Notes under the pieces: generated by a model
The model's database searches: none
The model's input: the letters and a program-made list of their open reading frames with translations, nothing else
Told to the model about the DNA's origin: nothing
Position numbers and translations under genes: made by a program
DNA from: Ruminococcus sp.
GTDB lineage: Bacteria > Bacillota > Clostridia > Oscillospirales > Ruminococcaceae
Reading direction: 5' to 3'
Assembly: GCA_021202895.1 (NCBI GenBank)
Contig: JAJQCE010000027.1
Span: forward strand, 1 to 63,398
Length of the DNA: 63,398 nucleotides
Part shown: in pieces, positions 46,198 to 54,744 of the stretch
How positions within the stretch are numbered: position 1 is the stretch's first letter
How the letters are laid out: every line of letters begins with the position of its first letter

Positions 46198-47023
46198 AAT
46201 GCAGTGATGGAATTTGATTTGAGCAGCACTCAATCACCTTACCGTCAGGCTCAGTGAACCTGACGCAGGCACAGCAAAGCATGAGCGGCTCGCTTCTCTT
46301 TGCGTCCGAATAAAGGCTGTCGCCGACAAGCGGCAGACCTATACTGCTTGTGTGAACTCGTATCTGATGAGTTCGCCCGGTAAGCAGATTAAACTCTACA
46401 AGCGAGCATCCGTTTTGTTCCTCTAAAACATGATACTTAGTGACTGCTCTCTTTCCGTTCGGGTCAACACAGCGAGTTATAATCGAGCCGTCCTGACGTG
46501 AAACAGGCAGATTTATTTCACCGTCTGCCTGCGCAAAAATCCCTCTGCATATTCCGATATAACGCTTTTGAACGCTCCTCTGAATAACGTGCGCAGAGTG
46601 CGGATCCTTAGCACATACCACACAACCGCAGGTGTCCGAATCAAGCCTGTTTACACAGCGAAAAGCCGTTGACGGGCAATGAGCGGCAAAGACGTTTGAA
46701 AGCGTATCGCTCCTATGTCCGTAAGAAACGTGCGTCGGCATATTTCTGGGCTTGTCGTAAACTATCACAAAGCCGTCCTCATAGAGAATTTCAGCTTCAA
46801 GCTCAAAATTCGGCTGCGGAAATCTCTCATCACTTGCTTTAAGCTCAATAATATCGCCCGTCCTGCAAATGTCAATCGTTCTTGCAAAGCGTCCATTAAG
46901 AAGTATACCGTTTGGCGTATGCTTTAAGGACGCAACAAGCCGCCTTGAAAAGCCCTCCCTTTTAAGCACTGCGCCCACCAAAAGCTCACTGTATTTTTCA
47001 TCAATTGCTACTAAATATTTCAT
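46196..47023 (-). CDS. RluA-family RNA pseudouridine synthase
   Basis: A 275-residue cytoplasmic enzyme. An N-terminal S4-like segment (ILLNGRFARTIDICRTGDII) is followed by the RluA catalytic domain with VNRLDSDTCGCVVCAK near residue 118, where the Asp after Arg-Leu is the catalytic nucleophile. TGRTHQIRVHTSSIGLPLVGDSLY near 215 is the RluA signature. The commonest form of the motif is HRLDxxTSG; here Asn and Cys replace His and Ser, seen in distant members. Target uridine (rRNA or tRNA) is unknown. Confidence 0.88.
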   Translation of the reverse strand: MKYLVAIDEKYSELLVGAVLKREGFSRRLVASLKHTPNGILLNGRFARTIDICRTGDIIELKASDERFPQPNFELEAEILYEDGFVIVYDKPRNMPTHVSYGHRSDTLSNVFAAHCPSTAFRCVNRLDSDTCGCVVCAKDPHSAHVIQRSVQKRYIGICRGIFAQADGEINLPVSRQDGSIITRCVDPNGKRAVTKYHVLEEQNGCSLVEFNLLTGRTHQIRVHTSSIGLPLVGDSLYSDAKRSEPLMLCCACVRFTEPDGKVIECCSNQIPSLH

Positions 47024-47043
47024 GCCCTTGTATCCTCACAAAA

Positions 47044-47073
47044 GCAGGGCATTTCAAAAGCGAAACACCCTGC
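47044..47073 (-). terminator. Probable terminator of the ROK regulator gene
   Basis: GCAGGG / CCCTGC outer stem with an inner TTTC / GAAA pairing. It is followed on the minus strand by a short T-run (TTTTG). Confidence 0.5.
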
Positions 47074-47109
47074 AAAAAAATACATATTGACAAAATGTCT
47101 GACGTTCTA

Positions 47110-48372
47110 TCAACCGTTGTGGTGCTGATTAGCCTCGCTGTCAAAGCTGTAGCCGCCGCTGTTAAAGAACAGCTCTCTTACCGCAATTGCACAGCCTGAA
47201 AGGAAGAGATGCTTGTCGTCAATTATCGAAATAGAAACTGCGTCCGCAACTCTTTCTCCGCCGATTTTAGCTATCGTGTCCTTTAGCTTTTCAAAAGGAA
47301 CAGCCTGAGTGAAAATAAAGTTATGCAGGACTATTCTCTGCGGATTGGTTGAAAAATAAAGATTGTTTATAAGCACTGCGGTCATGTTGAGCAGGCTCTC
47401 TACAAGCTTGACTATTTCCTTATCCCTGTTCGCAAAAGCTTCGCTGATAAGCTCAAAGGTGATTTTATTTGCATCGCCCTTTGTCGCCTCCCACAAATAA
47501 GGCGTATTCTGCTCACTGAAAACTCTCGCAGCCTTTTTCTTTATCGCAGACGGTGAAATTTCATTTTCCACACAGCCTCTGCGCCCGCATTCGCATATTC
47601 TGTCAGAGCTGGGGTTGACTATGATTTTCTGTACAAAATCCGTGCGGTTGTCATAGGAAATAATCGGCTCGTTTAAATTCGTAAATACAAAGTTGAGATT
47701 GTTGCCGTACTGCAAAAAGCCTAAGTTCTGAGCGGACGGCTCACGATCCTTTTTAAAGTCAATATTCGCCATCGCAGTACCCTTTACCGAGCTGTCAAAT
47801 ACCATGGGAAGCTGTGTGTAGCCGCTCATGAAACGCTCGATTTTGCTAAAATCAGGCTCTCCCTTGCAAGTGGTTACGTCAAGGTGAGAATACATGGACG
47901 GATGAATGGCAAAGCCTATTCCCAGAATACTCGACTGTTCAAGACAGTTGTCGTTCAAAACACTGTTCATCGCCTTTACAAAGAACGAGTACATCGCCTT
48001 TAAATCGGTGCTGTTCGTCACATTTAAGCTTCTCTTGTCAAGTACATCTCCCGACAAGGTGGATAGTCCAACGCTTATCATGTACTCCTCAACAGTGATA
48101 CCAAGCGCAAATTTATAATGGTGGTTGATGTCAATGAGAATTTTCTTTCTGCCTCTGGGAGCCTTTTCCGATGTGTGCTTGTATTCTCCGATTTCGCAGA
48201 TGATATTCTGGTCGATCATTTCATTGGTGATAATTGTTACTGCCGCACGAGTAAGCTCAAGCTCGGTTGCTATGTCTATCCTTGAGGTAGGTCCGTTTTG
48301 CTTTAAAATTTTCAGAACCTGCATTCTGTTGCGGCGTTTTAAGTCTAATTTACTTATTCCATGCTGTTCCAC
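47110..48372 (-). CDS. ROK-family transcriptional regulator (NagC/XylR type)
   Basis: A 420-residue repressor-like protein. An N-terminal MarR-like winged helix (residues 10-75, QNGPTSRIDIATELELTRAAVTIITNEM) is joined to a ROK sugar-kinase-fold domain. The zinc motif CECGRRGCVE lies near residue 255. The usual kinase catalytic ExGH motif is not evident, consistent with a sensor rather than an enzyme. It starts at GTG with GGAGG 10 bases upstream. It is transcribed away from the ATP-grasp/transglutaminase operon across a 536-base intergenic region with a 16 bp palindrome, so it may control that operon; this is positional inference. Confidence 0.88.
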   Translation of the reverse strand: MEQHGISKLDLKRRNRMQVLKILKQNGPTSRIDIATELELTRAAVTIITNEMIDQNIICEIGEYKHTSEKAPRGRKKILIDINHHYKFALGITVEEYMISVGLSTLSGDVLDKRSLNVTNSTDLKAMYSFFVKAMNSVLNDNCLEQSSILGIGFAIHPSMYSHLDVTTCKGEPDFSKIERFMSGYTQLPMVFDSSVKGTAMANIDFKKDREPSAQNLGFLQYGNNLNFVFTNLNEPIISYDNRTDFVQKIIVNPSSDRICECGRRGCVENEISPSAIKKKAARVFSEQNTPYLWEATKGDANKITFELISEAFANRDKEIVKLVESLLNMTAVLINNLYFSTNPQRIVLHNFIFTQAVPFEKLKDTIAKIGGERVADAVSISIIDDKHLFLSGCAIAVRELFFNSGGYSFDSEANQHHNG

Positions 48373-48516
48373 TTGTCAACATCCTCCGTATTTAAATTTT
48401 TGCCGCATCACTTTTGTGCGACATTTGTCTTGTTTAATTTGCTTATCAAAATACTCTCAGAGCTTTAAACCGTGACTTTAAGCAGATCTTTTGCATTAAA
48501 GAGCATTCTGGATAAT

Positions 48517-48545
48517 ATAATAATATCAGACAAATATTTCTGCAA
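48517..48545 (-). promoter_or_regulatory. Possible promoter of the ROK regulator gene
   Basis: On the minus strand, TTGCAG (48540-48545), 17 bp and TATTAT (48517-48522), leaving a leader of roughly 140 bases. Confidence 0.4.
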
Positions 48546-48738
48546 TGTGAACAATTAAATAACTAAAAATATTTAGCACATTGTTAAGATTTTGTTTATT
48601 TCTGTAGGTTTAAATTCAAAGTACAGCACTTTTTTTGTGTTTTTTGTCCAAAAAAGCTTTTATGATTAAAGCATTTTGCAAAAAAGCAAGCCTGTGTATA
48701 CCGCCTTAGCAAAATTATTCATAATTCTTTTAAAAAAT

Positions 48739-48754
48739 ACGATAAATTTATCGT
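48739..48754. promoter_or_regulatory. 16 bp perfect palindrome at the promoter, putative operator
   Basis: ACGATAAATTTATCGT ends on the first base of the -35 box of the downstream operon. A bound dimer here would block RNA polymerase. The ROK protein encoded divergently is the obvious candidate. Confidence 0.6.
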
Positions 48755-48782
48755 TGACAAATCCAGTTTGCTGTGCTACAAT
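48754..48782 (+). promoter_or_regulatory. Sigma-A promoter of the ATP-grasp/transglutaminase operon
   Basis: TTGACA (48754-48759), 17 bp and TACAAT (48777-48782), giving a leader of about 120 bases. Confidence 0.82.
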
Positions 48783-48814
48783 TGAATTAGAAAGTAAAAT
48801 ATTCTATGGCAATG

Positions 48815-48865
48815 ACGCTTGATTTACGTATCTTAAGGTATGAAAATGAAGCGTTTTTTATTTTT
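48815..48865 (+). terminator. Leader hairpin with T-tract, attenuator-like
   Basis: ACGCTT (48815-48820) pairs with AAGCGT (48849-48854), extended by ATTT / AAAT, and is followed by TTTTTTATTTTT. It lies in the transcribed leader between promoter and first gene. A 24-codon ORF (ATG 48806, MAMTLDLRILRY...) spans the hairpin but has no ribosome site. Confidence 0.55.
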
Positions 48866-48908
48866 CTTAAACTGCATTGATTTAATTTTTTGAAAGAGGG
48901 ACGAGCTT

Positions 48909-50225
48909 ATGAACACTACACCTGTCGCCAATGCAAAGGAAATAAACACGCTGATGTCACGATACGGAGTGAAATTCGGCATCTACAAGAACGGCACTTT
49001 TAAAGAGCAGTTGTTCCCATTCGATGCCATTCCCAGAGTGATTACGCACAAGGATTTTCTAAAGATTGAAAAGGGACTTACCCAGCGTGTGGACGCACTG
49101 AACATGTTTCTCTACGACATTTACCACGACAAAAAAATTATCAAGGACGGAGTAGTTCCTGAGGATTTTATCTATATGTCCTCAAACTATATGCCCGAAT
49201 GTGAGGGAATCGAGCCTTCAAAGAAAATTTACAGTCACATTTCAGGTATAGATTTAGTCGAGGGAAAGGACGGAGAATGGTACATTCTTGAGGACAACCT
49301 GAGAATACCGTCAGGCGCAAGCTATCCGCTTATCGCAAGAGAGCTTACCAGAGTCGCCTCTCCAAAGACCTTTGAGGAAAACAGCATTATCGACAACCGC
49401 AACTACGCCAAGCTTTTAAAGAACGCTATGGACTATTGCAGCTGTGGAGGAATAAATGCGATTTTAACTCCGGGCAGATACAACGCCGCCTACTTTGAAC
49501 ACAGCTACTTAGCCGAAAGAACAGGTGCGGCACTTGTTCAGTCGCACGAGCTTTTTATTGAAAACAACATCCTTTACCACCGTGACTATTCAGGCTCAAA
49601 GAGCCGTGTGGGAACGCTTTACCGCCGTATTTCAGACGACTTTTTAGATCCGCTAACCTTTAATCCCGAATCGCTTATCGGCATACCTGGACTAATGGAC
49701 ACCTACAGAGCGGGTAATTTGGCGATTATCAACGCTCCTGGAAACGGTGTCGCAGACGACAAGGGCGCATACTATTTTGTGCCTAAGATGATCAAATACT
49801 ATTTAGGTGAAGAGCCGATTATGAAAAATGCGTCTACCTACCTGCCTTTCTATGAAGAGGACAGAAAATATGTGCTTGAAAACATAAGAAAGCTGGTTAT
49901 CAAGGACGTGGCGGAAGCAGGCGGATACGGAGTGGTATTCGGAGATCGCCTTTCAAAGGAGGAGCTTGACAAGCTTGTCGAGATGATTAAGCTTGAACCA
50001 AGACGCTGGATAGCGCAGGAGGTAATAGACTTCAAGGATCTGCCGATTATAGAGGACGGAAAAGAGGTTATGCGCAAGGCTGACCTGCGTGCGTTCGTAA
50101 TTTCGGGAGAGAAAACCACCGTCTGGGCGTCAGGGCTTACCCGATTCACAAGGTTAAAGGATTCGTTTGTAGTTAATTCTTCGCAGGGAGGAGGTTTCAA
50201 GGACACATGGGTATTATCTCGTTAG
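48909..50225 (+). CDS. Circularly permuted type 2 ATP-grasp protein
   Basis: 438 residues of the CP_ATPgrasp (DUF404/DUF407) family, predicted to form amide bonds by activating a carboxylate with ATP. Family marks: an N-terminal YGVKFGIYKNGTFKEQLFPFD, ILEDNLRIPSGASYP near residue 125, a VLTPGRYNAAYFEHSYLAER-like segment near 185, NAPGNGVADDKGAYYFVPKM near 275, and the C-terminal SSQGGGFKDTWVLSR. Its substrate is unknown. It has a good promoter and overlaps the alpha-E gene by 19 bases. This pair plus a transglutaminase is a widespread conserved cluster. Confidence 0.9.
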   Translation: MNTTPVANAKEINTLMSRYGVKFGIYKNGTFKEQLFPFDAIPRVITHKDFLKIEKGLTQRVDALNMFLYDIYHDKKIIKDGVVPEDFIYMSSNYMPECEGIEPSKKIYSHISGIDLVEGKDGEWYILEDNLRIPSGASYPLIARELTRVASPKTFEENSIIDNRNYAKLLKNAMDYCSCGGINAILTPGRYNAAYFEHSYLAERTGAALVQSHELFIENNILYHRDYSGSKSRVGTLYRRISDDFLDPLTFNPESLIGIPGLMDTYRAGNLAIINAPGNGVADDKGAYYFVPKMIKYYLGEEPIMKNASTYLPFYEEDRKYVLENIRKLVIKDVAEAGGYGVVFGDRLSKEELDKLVEMIKLEPRRWIAQEVIDFKDLPIIEDGKEVMRKADLRAFVISGEKTTVWASGLTRFTRLKDSFVVNSSQGGGFKDTWVLSR

Positions 50226-50911
50226 AACACAGCTCGGATCTGTTCTGGCTGGGCAGATATTTAGAGAGAACCTTTACTATGCAAAGGGCTCTGCTGAGCG
50301 TTTACGACAAGTGCATAGACAATGATGTTACGGCGAGGAGAGATTTTCTTGCCAAGCTTTATATCGAGGATGAGTGGGGCAGGGAGAACGCCAACGCCTG
50401 CTTTCACGATTTGATTTTTAACATTGAAAATCCTCATTCGGTAAGGTACAGCTTAGAGCGTGCCTACGACAACGCTATAGTTCTGCGCGAAAGGATATCT
50501 ACCGAGGCTCTTTCGCAGATTCAGCTTGCTATGGACGCCGTGGACGCAGGAGCGCACTCTATTCACTCCGCCGCATACTCCATGCTCGGACTTGAGGACA
50601 GACTGTTTGCGTTCTGGGGCTGCGTTTCCGACCATGTTTACGACAACGAGGTGCTTAACCTCATTCGCTGCGGAAAATCTATTGAAAGACTGGATATGTA
50701 CATACGGCTTGAATATCCTGCTATGGATATGAAGCGTGAGTTCGACAGATTCTGCGACACTCTGAGAAACGTTCCGAGAGACACTCCGTACAGGTACAAT
50801 TCCAAGCAGCTTTCGGTTCTTGTGGAAAGCTTTGATTTAGGGCTTGAGTACACCGACCGCAAGGACGAATGTCTTGTGAGCCTGAGCAAAATCTTTGAAC
50901 CAAACGTCTGA
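50207..50911 (+). CDS. Alpha-E domain protein
   Basis: A 234-residue all-helical protein of the alpha-E (DUF403) family. It opens with the diagnostic MGIISLEHSSDLFWLGRYLERTF, continues with YDNAIVLRERISTEALSQIQ near 90, and has CGKSIERLDMYIRLEY near 150. These proteins almost always accompany the permuted ATP-grasp enzyme and are thought to act with it, perhaps as a regulatory or substrate-binding subunit. Biochemical function is not established. Its start lies inside the end of the ATP-grasp gene. Confidence 0.9.
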   Translation: MGIISLEHSSDLFWLGRYLERTFTMQRALLSVYDKCIDNDVTARRDFLAKLYIEDEWGRENANACFHDLIFNIENPHSVRYSLERAYDNAIVLRERISTEALSQIQLAMDAVDAGAHSIHSAAYSMLGLEDRLFAFWGCVSDHVYDNEVLNLIRCGKSIERLDMYIRLEYPAMDMKREFDRFCDTLRNVPRDTPYRYNSKQLSVLVESFDLGLEYTDRKDECLVSLSKIFEPNV

Positions 50912-51004
50912 CAGCGGCTAAACCAAATTAAACCAAATGGCGCTGTAAATTTTAAGACACTGCTCTTAGTTTACGGCGCTTGATTTTTCTTTGAAAGGAG
51001 CTTT

Positions 51005-51781
51005 ATGAAGAGAATAAGATTTGAATATGTCACCTCTCTTAAGCTTTCCGTCCCCGCTAAAGAGCATTGCTTTTCGATACGGGTTTTACCTCGCTCGACT
51101 CCCCGTCAGCGCATACAGGAGCTTAGCTTCTCGCTGTTTCCGAAAACTGCCGTCTGGGAAAATTCCGACAGCTACGGCAACAAGATTATTTCGGGAAGAT
51201 ACGATTTTTACCATCTGCACTTTCAGTTTACGCTTAGCGGAACAGCGATAACCGACTGCACGGCAATCGACAAAAGCGGTCTTTTAGACTGCTACCGCTA
51301 CCCGTCACGCCTTACTATGCCAGGAAGTGAAATCACACAGTTTTACAATGCGATAAAGGACGAGCTGGGTGATAGTCCTTACGAGCGTGCAATGAACGCT
51401 TCGGCTAGGCTCTATGAAATTTTCAGCTACGAACAGGCGGTAACGAACGTAAAAACGACTGCGGAGGAGGCTTTTAAGCAGAAAAAAGGCGTCTGTCAGG
51501 ACTACGCTCATATTTTTCTGTCGCTTATGCGCCTTGACGGTATTGCCTGCAGGTATGCAGCAGGACTTTTTGCAGGAGAGGGGCAGACGCACGGCTGGGC
51601 GGAGATTTTCGATGGCGGCTGGATAGGAATAGACCCTACAAACAACTGCCGTGTGGGCGACGACTATATCCGCCTCTCTCATGGACGTGATTTTTCAGAC
51701 AGTGCGATTGACCGTGGAGTAATCTACAGCTTAAGCAGTCAAATCCAGACAGTAAGCGCTTTTCTTACTGAAGAGAAATAG
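51005..51781 (+). CDS. Transglutaminase-like cysteine protease
   Basis: A 258-residue protein with an N-terminal bacterial transglutaminase beta domain (residues 1-110) and a transglutaminase core. The catalytic triad is intact: C164 in KGVCQDYAH, H196 in QTHGWAEI and D210 in WIGIDPTNN. In this cluster such enzymes are predicted peptidases or amidases acting on the product of the ATP-grasp enzyme. It has no signal peptide, so it acts in the cytoplasm. AGGAG lies 4 bases before the ATG. It follows alpha-E by 93 bases. Confidence 0.92.
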   Translation: MKRIRFEYVTSLKLSVPAKEHCFSIRVLPRSTPRQRIQELSFSLFPKTAVWENSDSYGNKIISGRYDFYHLHFQFTLSGTAITDCTAIDKSGLLDCYRYPSRLTMPGSEITQFYNAIKDELGDSPYERAMNASARLYEIFSYEQAVTNVKTTAEEAFKQKKGVCQDYAHIFLSLMRLDGIACRYAAGLFAGEGQTHGWAEIFDGGWIGIDPTNNCRVGDDYIRLSHGRDFSDSAIDRGVIYSLSSQIQTVSAFLTEEK

Positions 51782-51805
51782 AGTGGGATTTTTAACTCGG
51801 AGCAA

Positions 51806-51835
51806 AGCCCGATGTAAGCTTGCTTAACATCGGCT
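51806..51835 (+). promoter_or_regulatory. Intercistronic hairpin without a T-tract
   Basis: AGCCCGATGTAAGC pairs imperfectly with GCTTAACATCGGCT between the transglutaminase and deacylase genes. It lacks a T-run, so it is better read as an RNA-processing or stability element than a terminator. Confidence 0.4.
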
Positions 51836-51881
51836 GCGACGAGGCAACGGCGAATAGGTTATAGAAAGGGATGGGATAAAA

Positions 51882-52808
51882 ATGGCACAGACAGTTGCCA
51901 AATTCGGGCTGCCAGTAGGCGAGCAGCTTAAAATTTTAAAAAACTCAATCAGCGCAGGGGAGGCGAAAAAACGCCTCTGCATAGTTACAGGCACTCACGG
52001 CGACGAGCTGGAGGGACAATACATCTGCTGTGAGCTAGGGAGGTTTCTGAATGAAAACATTAACAGGCTCAACGGTACAGTGGATATTTACCCTGCGCTA
52101 AATCCGCTTGGAATTGACACGATAATGAGAGGTATTCCAGGGTATGATCTGGATATGAACCGAACCTTTCCGGGAACAAAGCACGGCACGATGCCTGAGA
52201 TGGCGGCTCACGCAATCATGGAGGACATCAGCGGTGCGGACGTCTGCATAGACATTCACGCAAGCAACATCTTTTTAAGAGAGCTTCCACAGATAAGAAT
52301 GAGCGTTCCTACCGCAAAAACGCTTCTGCCATACGGAGAAAAACTCAACGTGGATTTTATCTGGGTACACGAATCGGCGACGGTGCTTGAATCTACGCTC
52401 GCTCACTCACTTAATTCCATAGGGGTTAAGACGCTTGTGGTTGAGATGGGAGTCGGTATGAGAATAACAAAGGAATACTGCCGACAGCTTATGGACGGAA
52501 TTATAAATCTCTTGGTGAGCATGGAAATGCTTGACGATACTGAAGCTCCAAAGGTGCGCAAGCCTATAATTTCTCTTGACAGAGCGGTAGGCTTTGTAAA
52601 TTCTCCTGCGGCAGGAATTTTCGTTCCAAGCGTTGAATTTGGCGTGAGCTTAAACGAGGGCGATTACATAGGAGACGTGCTTGATCCGCTCGGCGTCAAA
52701 GAGCCTGAAAAGGTTTACGCACCGTGCGGAGGTCTGCTCTTTACGCTGAGAGAATATCCAGTAGTTTACGGCGGCTCGCTGATTGCAAGAATACTTAAAG
52801 ACAACTGA
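51882..52808 (+). CDS. AstE/AspA-type zinc deacylase (M14-like)
   Basis: 308 residues of the succinylglutamate desuccinylase/aspartoacylase family, which removes acyl groups from amino acids or cleaves C-terminal-type amides. Zinc ligands H39 and E42 (GTHGDE) and H126 (DIHAS) are present, with the catalytic Glu at E188 (VVEMG) and the substrate-binding Asn-Arg in DLDMNRTFPG. A C-terminal beta domain (SPAAGIFVPSVEFG) resembles a swivelling cap. No signal peptide. It lies 101 bases after the transglutaminase and 22 bases before its paralogue. Confidence 0.88.
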   Translation: MAQTVAKFGLPVGEQLKILKNSISAGEAKKRLCIVTGTHGDELEGQYICCELGRFLNENINRLNGTVDIYPALNPLGIDTIMRGIPGYDLDMNRTFPGTKHGTMPEMAAHAIMEDISGADVCIDIHASNIFLRELPQIRMSVPTAKTLLPYGEKLNVDFIWVHESATVLESTLAHSLNSIGVKTLVVEMGVGMRITKEYCRQLMDGIINLLVSMEMLDDTEAPKVRKPIISLDRAVGFVNSPAAGIFVPSVEFGVSLNEGDYIGDVLDPLGVKEPEKVYAPCGGLLFTLREYPVVYGGSLIARILKDN

Positions 52809-52830
52809 CGCAAGGGGAGGAAATGAAAAA

Positions 52831-53769
52831 ATGCAGGAAAGTGTTTTATATACTATAGATTCGCTATACAGAGAGCCTATGCAGATAAAGGGCTATTGCT
52901 TCGGCAATGTCAGTGAAAAGACACTTTGTATAATGGGTGCGCTTAGGGGAAACGAGGTTACTCAGATGTACGTCTGCGCAAAGCTGGTTAAGGTGTTAAA
53001 AAAGCTTGAGGAAAGCGGACAAATTGCTCAGGACGTTGGAATAATGGTCGTTCCCTGCGCAAACTACTATTCAATGAACATAGACAAACGCTTCTGGCCG
53101 ATGGACAACAGCGACATAAACAGAATGTTTCCGGGCTACAGCTTGGGAGAAACGACACAGCGCATAGCGGAGGGGATTTTCAGAAACGTTCAGGGCTATG
53201 AATATGCAGTTCAGCTTGCAAGCTTTTATCAGTCTGGAAAATTTCTCACCCACGTCAAACATATGATGACTTCCTTTACCAACAAGGACGGACTGTCTGA
53301 TTTTGGTCTGCCGTATGCCGTTGAACGCGACCCTCGTCCCTACGACACGACAACGCTCAATTACAACTGGCAGCTATGGGATACCAAAGCCTACTCGCTC
53401 TTTACCCAGTCGACAGACGACCTTGACGACAATGCGGCGATTCAGGCGGTCGATGCGATTTTAAGATTCATGAACAAGCGTAAAATTATCCGATACAAAA
53501 TAAACCCCGGCTTTGTCACAACAATAGTCAGGGAAAATGAGATGATTCAGCTTCACTGCCCCTGCGGCGGTCTGTGCAGAACAAAAGCCGATGTAGGCGA
53601 GCTTGTGCAAAAAGGCGAAATTATTGCTGAAATTTTAGATCCGTTCACCTGCGAAACAAAGGCTCAGGTCAAAGCCGCAGAGGATTCGGTTATCTTCTAT
53701 GAAACAGCTTCGCCTCTTGCAGTCGAGGGTACTGTTATCTTTAAGCTGATAAAAAATGAAACACACTGA
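52831..53769 (+). CDS. AstE/AspA paralogue lacking zinc and catalytic residues
   Basis: A 312-residue homologue of the preceding deacylase, started at ATG 52831 with GGGGAGG 10 bases upstream. The fold is retained: the DINRMFPG substrate motif and the C-terminal ILDPFTCETKAQVKA beta domain. The first zinc ligand is replaced (R39 in ALRGNE, where the partner has H39; E42 is kept). The second His becomes Leu (VQLAS, near 129) and the catalytic Glu becomes Gln (Q193, FTQST). It is therefore probably not a zinc hydrolase, but a pseudoenzyme partner or a binding protein. Confidence 0.82.
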   Translation: MQESVLYTIDSLYREPMQIKGYCFGNVSEKTLCIMGALRGNEVTQMYVCAKLVKVLKKLEESGQIAQDVGIMVVPCANYYSMNIDKRFWPMDNSDINRMFPGYSLGETTQRIAEGIFRNVQGYEYAVQLASFYQSGKFLTHVKHMMTSFTNKDGLSDFGLPYAVERDPRPYDTTTLNYNWQLWDTKAYSLFTQSTDDLDDNAAIQAVDAILRFMNKRKIIRYKINPGFVTTIVRENEMIQLHCPCGGLCRTKADVGELVQKGEIIAEILDPFTCETKAQVKAAEDSVIFYETASPLAVEGTVIFKLIKNETH

Positions 53770-53775
53770 AAAAAA

Positions 53776-53810
53776 GCCGCCGAGCTTTTCAACGTTCGGC
53801 GGCGCTTTTT
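53776..53810. terminator. Bidirectional intrinsic terminator
   Basis: A GC-rich stem, GCCGCCGA / TCGGCGGC, has T-rich tracts on both strands (GCTTTTT and, on minus, GCTTTTTTTC). It separates the deacylase operon from the convergent DUF368 gene. Confidence 0.88.
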
Positions 53811-54714
53811 ATTCGCTTTGACTTTCAGGCTCTTCACTTTTTTTCTCCATGATATACCTTAAAGCTTCAAGTATAAACAGCACCAATGCGCCGCCGATAA
53901 ATGCGATTATGTTAAAGGTATCGAGCGACACGGCAGGCTGCGGATCGTCAAGCGTGGTTGGACCCTGCAAAACTGCGTAAAGCGAGCCTACCATAAGCCC
54001 TAACACCGTGTAAATAGTCTGACTGCGGTACTTCTCAAGGCACTTTTTGACTGACTTGATTATCAGTATTACCCCTGTGACAATTCCCAGTCCGAAAACT
54101 ATAAGCATCGGCAGGTATTTGAAATTAAGATGCAGCAGCTCCTTTACCGAGTTTATAACAGGAATGTATATTTCAAAGCAAAGCAAAAGCGTTGAACCTG
54201 AAATTCCTGGCAGAACCATAGCTGAAATCGCAAGCATTGCGGCTATAAAGGTGTAAATCACAAGTCCGACGGTTATGCTGTCAAAGGATTTTGATTCGCC
54301 TAAATTGTTGCTTATCACAGAAATCGCAACCACTATCGCCGCACCGACAAGCAGGAAAATTATGTTTAAATACCTCCCTTTGATGGAATCCCATTCCTCT
54401 CTTGCCACAACGAAAATTGCAAAGAAGGTAAGCCCGAAAAAGAGCGAGCTTAGCGCATAAACATGAGTTTCAAAGAGGTTTGAAATGACAAGCACCGACA
54501 GACAAAAGCCGATAACCCAGCCGATTCCCCACTTGAGAAGAAAAATCACAGCCTCCTTACGCTTGTCGTTGGGTCCTGTGATAAGGTCGTTGAGTGAGCC
54601 GATAAACCTGTCGTAAAAGCCGAGCAAAAACGCTATAGTTCCGCCCGAAACTCCCGGCACGCTGTCCGCAATCGCCATGCAAAAGCCTCTGAACATATTT
54701 AAAAGAAGTGACAT
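53809..54714 (-). CDS. DUF368 family membrane protein
   Basis: A 301-residue polytopic protein with about eight membrane segments. It shows two family repeats, ADSVPGVSGGTIAFLLGFYDRF near residue 16 and AMVLPGISGSTLLLCFEIY near 165, the inverted-repeat loops of the DUF368 fold. Some DUF368 proteins have been reported as flippases for undecaprenyl phosphate (PopT type), which would place it in wall-lipid recycling. It is the last gene of a minus-strand set. Confidence 0.88.
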   Translation of the reverse strand: MSLLLNMFRGFCMAIADSVPGVSGGTIAFLLGFYDRFIGSLNDLITGPNDKRKEAVIFLLKWGIGWVIGFCLSVLVISNLFETHVYALSSLFFGLTFFAIFVVAREEWDSIKGRYLNIIFLLVGAAIVVAISVISNNLGESKSFDSITVGLVIYTFIAAMLAISAMVLPGISGSTLLLCFEIYIPVINSVKELLHLNFKYLPMLIVFGLGIVTGVILIIKSVKKCLEKYRSQTIYTVLGLMVGSLYAVLQGPTTLDDPQPAVSLDTFNIIAFIGGALVLFILEALRYIMEKKSEEPESQSE

Positions 54715-54744
54715 ATTTTAAACCTAACCTTTCATTTGTCAACG

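Noticed and set aside
52823-52858. ATG at 52823 as start of the second deacylase-like gene
   Set aside because: It is in another frame and stops after 11 codons. ATG 52831 gives the homologous N-terminus with suitable spacing to the ribosome site.
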